In this document: piece by piece, positions 7,626 through 10,578 of the stretch
Numbering within the stretch: position 1 is the first letter of the stretch
Layout of the letters: every line of letters starts with the position of its first letter
DNA from: CAZVEV01 sp964625865
GTDB taxonomy: Bacteria > Planctomycetota > Phycisphaerae > SM23-33
NCBI GenBank assembly: GCA_964625865.1
Contig: CAZVEV010000218.1
Coordinates: forward strand, 1-10,578
Direction: 5' to 3'
Length of the DNA stretch: 10,578 nt
Position numbers and translations under genes: made by a program
Notes under the pieces: generated by a model
Told to the model about the DNA's origin: nothing
Database searches by the model: none
What the model saw: only the letters and a program-made list of their open reading frames with translations

Positions 7626-7654
7626 ATCCTGCTCCTTCGTAGCACGCCTCGATA

Positions 7655-7679
7655 GCCCGCACACACGCCTGTCGCGGGC
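7655..7679 (-). promoter_or_regulatory. Stem-loop candidate in the leader of the HEAT-repeat sulfatase
   Basis: GCCCGC (7655-7660) pairs with GCGGGC (7674-7679) over a 13-nt loop. It lies between the putative promoter and the start codon at 7625, so it would fold in the 5' leader. It is short and could be chance in GC-rich DNA. Confidence 0.25.
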
Positions 7680-7684
7680 GAAGC

Positions 7685-7713
7685 AGGGTACCACGCGAGG
7701 GGCAACAAGGCAA
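7685..7713 (-). promoter_or_regulatory. Putative promoter of the HEAT-repeat sulfatase
   Basis: Read on the minus strand, TTGCCT (7713-7708) and TACCCT (7690-7685) are separated by 17 bp. The -35 matches four of six consensus bases and the -10 three of six. The implied leader is about 55-60 nt. Its position in a short divergent region supports it, but the match is weak. Confidence 0.3.
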
Positions 7714-7736
7714 TCCCGGAGGGCGGCGCTCAGCCA

Positions 7737-7765
7737 TTGACGCCTCGCCCCGGACACGCTACGGT
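7737..7765 (+). promoter_or_regulatory. Putative promoter of the small gene and second sulfatase
   Basis: TTGACG (7737-7742, five of six -35 matches) and TACGGT (7760-7765, three of six -10 matches) are spaced by 17 bp. Transcription would start near 7772, about 30 nt before the small gene. The site is back to back with the minus-strand sulfatase promoter candidate, with 23 bp between their -35 boxes, so one regulator could serve both. Confidence 0.38.
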
Positions 7766-7802
7766 CAGGCCAGGAAAGACGAGGAAGAACAGGGATAGCC
7801 GA

Positions 7803-8021
7803 ATGAGCAAAGTCGCACTGACTCTCGATGACGACGATCTCCTTGACCTGCAGGAGGTCCTTCTTGATGACGACCCGGCCGCGGCGCTGGACTTCCTCAA
7901 GACGCGGATCGCCCCGAAGATCCCCGCCAAGGGAACGGACCACTGCGATTCGTCCCGCCGCAATCCCTATCTGCTGAAATCCGACAACCCCAAGCGAGAC
8001 AAGAGGACCGGAGACGTATGA
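7803..8021 (+). CDS. Small acidic protein of unknown function
   Basis: I do not recognise this 72-residue protein as a named family. It has no signal peptide or membrane segment and should be cytoplasmic. The first 30 residues are strongly acidic, with two aspartate clusters (DDDD at 9-12, DDD at 24-26) framing a leucine-rich amphipathic stretch. The C-terminal half turns basic, with a CDSSRRNPYLLK segment and a charged tail. It is judged real because the ATG at 7803 has AGGGA seven bases upstream, a promoter-like pair lies at the right distance, and the composition is unlike a random GC-rich frame. An in-frame ATG at 7737 would overlap that promoter and adds only basic residues. It ends 75 bp before the second sulfatase, possibly in one transcript. 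A role in regulating or partnering neighbouring genes is only a guess. Confidence 0.7.
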   Translation: MSKVALTLDDDDLLDLQEVLLDDDPAAALDFLKTRIAPKIPAKGTDHCDSSRRNPYLLKSDNPKRDKRTGDV

Positions 8022-8096
8022 TTCCGCAGGACGGCCATCCTCCATGGAAACCCGTCTGAGTCGGTCCGTCTGGATCAAGAGAAAGCGGTGTGCTTC

Positions 8097-9572
8097 ATGA
8101 AGACACACGACGTCATGCGTTACGACGGCCTGCGCGTTGGTTTGCTTCTGGCCATGGTATTGCACGTGCTGGCGGCAGGTGCGGCAGGCAAGGCCAAACC
8201 GAACATCCTGTGGCTGATCGCCGAGGACATGTCGCCGGATATCGGGTGCTACGGCAACAAGGTCGTCACGACACCCAATCTTGATCGTCTGGCGGCGGGG
8301 GGAATGAGGTTCACGAGGGTCTTCACGACGGGCCCGGCCTGTTCGCCGAGCCGCACGGCCCTGGCGACGGGGGTCTACCAGACGACGCTGGGGGCGTACC
8401 ATATGCGGTATTCGAAAGCTCTCAGACCCGCCTTGCCTTCACCGGTCAAGATCCTGCCCGAGCTGATGCGCGCGAACGGTTACCATACCGGGAACATCCG
8501 CGGGATCTGCGGAACCGGGACCGGCAAGGACGACTGGCTGTTCAAGACGTCGCAGACGTCGTGGGATACGCGGTCGTGGAGCGCGTTGATCAAACGTCAG
8601 CCGTTCTTCGCGCAGATCAACTTCAAGGAATCCCATCGGGCATTCAGGCGGGGGGCGCATGGCGTCGCACCCAAAGACGTGACGCTTCCGCCCTACTATC
8701 CCGACCACGCGGTCTCGCGGGCCGACTGGGCGGGATACCTCGAATCCGTCAATGTCGTCGACGAACGCGTCGGCGCCGTTCTGGACCAACTGAAGCGTGA
8801 CGGGCTGGCTGACAGCACGATTGTGGTCTTCATCTCCGATCACGGCCGGCCGATGATCCGCGGGAAGAACTGGCTGTACGACAGCGGTACGCATATCCCG
8901 ATGCTGATTCACATTCCGCGCGGCGTTGCAGCGCCCGAGCGGTTCAAACGTGGCGGCGTGAGCAGCGAATTGCTCAGCGCCGTCGACCTGGTCGCCGAGA
9001 CGGTCCTGATGGCCGGCGGGCAGGTACCCAAATGGATGCAGGGGCGGAGCTTTCTGAGAAAGGACTCCGTGCCGCGAACGCACGTCTTGGCGGCCGTGGA
9101 TCGAATCGGCAATATCGACACGTGCAGCCGCGCCGTCAGAACGCAGCGCTTCAAGTACATTCGGAACTTCAAGACGCCGGGCTCGGTCAATGCGTGCACG
9201 ACCGCCTATCGACGAGCGGCGCACCCGCTGTACCACCTGCTGAACATCATGGGCCGGAAGGGCCTGCTCACCCCCGTCCAGGCCCAACTTCTCAAGCCGC
9301 TGGCCGCCGAGGAACTGTACGATCTGGAGAAGGACCCTTACGAGACGAAGAACCTCATCGGGGATGAGACATACAAGAGCGTCCACAAGCAACTCCGCGC
9401 CAAGCTGACCGACTGGATGGACACGAGCAAGGACCGGGGCCTGCGGAAAGACAGCGATGCGATCGTCAAGCACTTCAGGGACTACGGGATCTCTACCACA
9501 AAGATGAGGGCGAAACACATCGAGGCACTTCGGTCTTCGGTGGCGAAGCATTTTGACGACGCAGACCAATAG
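8097..9572 (+). CDS. Secreted type I sulfatase, N-sulfoglucosamine sulfohydrolase-like
   Basis: This 491-residue protein has an N-terminal signal sequence whose hydrophobic core is GLLLAMVLHVLAAG, with likely cleavage near residues 27-31. The sulfatase domain fills the rest. CSPSR (82-86) is the formylglycine site with Cys82 as the modified residue. E43-D44 and D248-H249 (SDHG) are expected metal ligands, and RGKNWLYDSGTHIP (255-268) carries the conserved Lys257. YDLEKDPYETKNL (408-420) is the usual C-terminal sulfatase segment. The pattern fits heparan N-sulfatase-like enzymes, which act on sulfated sugars, but the exact substrate cannot be read. There is no HEAT extension, unlike the divergent sulfatase. 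The start is not certain: ATG at 8097 has only a weak GGTG upstream, and GTG at 8088 or ATG at 8115 are possible. It follows the 72-residue gene by 75 bp and converges on a GH43 gene. Confidence 0.93.
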   Translation: MKTHDVMRYDGLRVGLLLAMVLHVLAAGAAGKAKPNILWLIAEDMSPDIGCYGNKVVTTPNLDRLAAGGMRFTRVFTTGPACSPSRTALATGVYQTTLGAYHMRYSKALRPALPSPVKILPELMRANGYHTGNIRGICGTGTGKDDWLFKTSQTSWDTRSWSALIKRQPFFAQINFKESHRAFRRGAHGVAPKDVTLPPYYPDHAVSRADWAGYLESVNVVDERVGAVLDQLKRDGLADSTIVVFISDHGRPMIRGKNWLYDSGTHIPMLIHIPRGVAAPERFKRGGVSSELLSAVDLVAETVLMAGGQVPKWMQGRSFLRKDSVPRTHVLAAVDRIGNIDTCSRAVRTQRFKYIRNFKTPGSVNACTTAYRRAAHPLYHLLNIMGRKGLLTPVQAQLLKPLAAEELYDLEKDPYETKNLIGDETYKSVHKQLRAKLTDWMDTSKDRGLRKDSDAIVKHFRDYGISTTKMRAKHIEALRSSVAKHFDDADQ

Positions 9573-9580
9573 GACCTCGC

Positions 9581-9598
9581 CGGTGCACGACAACACCG
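9581..9598 (+). terminator. Weak hairpin just after the second sulfatase
   Basis: CGGTG (9581-9585) pairs with CACCG (9594-9598) over an 8-nt loop, followed by only TT. It begins 9 bp after the sulfatase stop codon. Five pairs and no T-tract make it a poor terminator; the larger palindrome downstream is a better candidate. Confidence 0.2.
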
Positions 9599-9608
9599 TT
9601 GCATAATC

Positions 9609-9683
9609 GTAGGGCGTGCAACTGGTTTGCACGCGGAATGAACAGGCAATCCGTTCCGCGTGCAACATAGTTGCACGCCCTAC
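9609..9683. repeat. 75-bp compound palindrome, REP/MITE-like or bidirectional terminator
   Basis: Two 30-nt arms (9609-9638 and 9654-9683) are inverted copies matching at 27 of 30 positions around a 15-nt loop. The outer 15 bases begin GTAGGGCGTGCAACT and end with the exact complement, closing CCCTAC. Each arm is itself a hairpin, because GCGTGCAA recurs as TTGCACGC within it (9614-9621 with 9627-9634; 9658-9665 with 9671-9678). The octamer is thus present four times in alternating orientation. It fills the gap between converging sulfatase and GH43 genes, ending 12 bp from the GH43 stop codon. Such nested palindromes are typical of REP-like or small non-autonomous elements; the site could also stop transcription from both sides. 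Which of these holds cannot be told from one copy. Confidence 0.85.
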
Positions 9684-9695
9684 TGCCGGTCGCAC

Positions 9696-10577
9696 CTAGT
9701 TCTTGCGCTGTGCCTGAGGAGCCGGCTGAGGAGTCCCGCGGGTGGCCCTGCCGTGCAGAACGCCTTTGGCGTCGAACCACATGGGGTCGAGGCAGATGAA
9801 GCGATTCCACGGTCGCGAGCCGTCCTTCTGCTGGTGATAGACGTGCCACATCTTCCCCGCGCCGTCGGTGACGACGCATCCGTGGCCCGGCCCGAGCGCC
9901 CCGCCGCCGCGCTTGACAATCGGGTTGCCCCTGTACTTGGTAAACGGGCCTGTCGGCTTTGAAGCCGTCGCATAGCCGACCGCGTAGTTCAGCGAAGACG
10001 CCCCCGTGCCCGAGTACAGCAGGTAATACGTGCCCTTGTGCTTGAGCATCCAGGGCCCTTCGGTCACGTGACCGCTGATCTTCTCCCATCGCTCGGTGGG
10101 ACGGAGAATCTCGACGGGCCCGCCGCGCTTCTTCACCGGCCCCGCCATCCGCTGGACATGGATGCGGAAACCGGGCAGCTTGACGTAGTACAGGTAGTAC
10201 GCCCCGTCGTCGTCCCGGAACATGTGCGCGTCGATGGCGCTGTCAACCAGGCGCGTCCGCCCGTTGAACGGCCCGGTAGGCCCGTCGGCGACCGCCACGC
10301 CGATGCGCTTGTTCACCGTGTAGTACAGATAGAACTTCCCGTCTTTGGGGTCGCGAAACACGTCGGGCGCCCACGGATTGGGCTCGTTGGCCCGAAAGAC
10401 CTTGGCGCCCTTTGTCCAGTGGACCAGGTCTGTCGACGTGTAGACGTGGTATCCGCCCCGCCCTCCCGTGGGATACAGGTAATACGTCCCGCGATATAGG
10501 ATCACGCACGGGTCAGCCGGCCCGATCTCGTCGATGACGGGGTTCGTGTACGTCTTGCCGCCCACCGCCCCGGACGC
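9696..10577 (-). CDS. GH43-type glycoside hydrolase, N-terminus beyond the window
   Basis: The frame stays open to the right edge, so the true start and a probable signal peptide lie outside; the visible GTG at 10565 is unlikely to be the start. At least 293 residues are seen. Counting from that GTG codon, the five-bladed propeller features of GH43 are clear: TNPVIDEIGPADPC holds the catalytic base Asp18, IDAHMFRDDDG the pKa-modulating Asp112, TEGPW the general acid Glu169, and GPGHG (226-230) the conserved His region. Propeller strands such as GTYYLYPTG, KFYLYYTV and GTYYLLYSG recur. GH43 enzymes act mainly on arabinose- and xylose-containing side chains or arabinans, and some on galactans; the substrate here is not determined. 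The protein ends shortly after the catalytic domain in a Pro/Gln/Arg tail, with no visible binding module. It converges on a sulfatase, fitting degradation of a sulfated plant or algal polysaccharide. Confidence 0.9.
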   Translation of the reverse strand, partial: ASGAVGGKTYTNPVIDEIGPADPCVILYRGTYYLYPTGGRGGYHVYTSTDLVHWTKGAKVFRANEPNPWAPDVFRDPKDGKFYLYYTVNKRIGVAVADGPTGPFNGRTRLVDSAIDAHMFRDDDGAYYLYYVKLPGFRIHVQRMAGPVKKRGGPVEILRPTERWEKISGHVTEGPWMLKHKGTYYLLYSGTGASSLNYAVGYATASKPTGPFTKYRGNPIVKRGGGALGPGHGCVVTDGAGKMWHVYHQQKDGSRPWNRFICLDPMWFDAKGVLHGRATRGTPQPAPQAQRKN

Positions 10578-10578
10578 G

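Noticed and set aside
7626..8402. Upstream extension of the HEAT-repeat sulfatase frame to 8402
   Set aside because: The extra 259 residues show no domain, run antisense through the small gene and into the second sulfatase, and would bury the clear signal peptide and ribosome-binding site at 7625.
9609..9683. Possible CRISPR repeat or transposon end
   Set aside because: There is one inverted pair and no regularly spaced direct repeats or spacers, and no transposase or target-site duplication is visible in the window.
8439..9695. A 418-residue minus-strand frame that abuts the GH43 gene
   Set aside because: It is antisense to the conserved second sulfatase and to the palindrome, with no recognisable domain or start signal.

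Overview
The window looks like a chromosomal segment of a GC-rich, polysaccharide-degrading bacterium, most likely a planctomycete (Planctomycetota, possibly Phycisphaerae-like). This rests on the gene content: two secreted type I sulfatases of the N-sulfoglucosamine-sulfohydrolase-like kind (one with C-terminal HEAT-like repeats), a GH43-type glycoside hydrolase, and a large exported WD40/TolB-propeller protein with two CxxCH haem motifs related to the hydrazine synthase alpha subunit. The lineage is an inference; there is no rRNA or other marker gene here.

Layout, left to right. (1) 137-1261 (+): an exported protein joining a helical N-terminal part with LTxxQ-type motifs to a compact CAP/SCP-like C-terminal domain. 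(2) 1262-1581: a non-coding convergent gap with two hairpin candidates. (3) 1582-4392 (-): a 936-residue exported HzsA-related dihaem protein. (4) 4393-4777: a divergent spacer with a promoter-like site. (5) 4778-5197 and 5246-5761 (+): two GNAT acetyltransferases, a YpeA orthologue and a YhbS-like protein, probably one transcript. (6) 5793-7625 (-): a sulfatase with HEAT-like repeats, ending only 31 bp from the second acetyltransferase. (7) 7626-7802: a divergent control region with back-to-back promoter-like sites. (8) 7803-8021 (+): an unrecognised 72-residue acidic cytoplasmic protein. (9) 8097-9572 (+): a second sulfatase. (10) 9573-9695: a convergent spacer almost filled by a 75-bp compound palindrome. 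(11) 9696 to the right edge (-): a GH43 hydrolase whose N-terminus lies beyond the window.

The two sulfatases and the GH43 enzyme fit a scheme in which sulfate is removed from a sulfated polysaccharide and the exposed glycan is then cut outside the cytoplasm. The HzsA-related protein and the LTxxQ-CAP protein are also exported but have no evident link to that pathway. The acetyltransferases look like housekeeping or resistance-type passengers. There is no CRISPR array, tRNA, rRNA, transposase or phage gene. I see no convincing new multi-gene system; the points most worth a second look are the compound palindrome, the LTxxQ-CAP fusion, the HzsA-like protein without partner subunits, and the small protein between the sulfatases.
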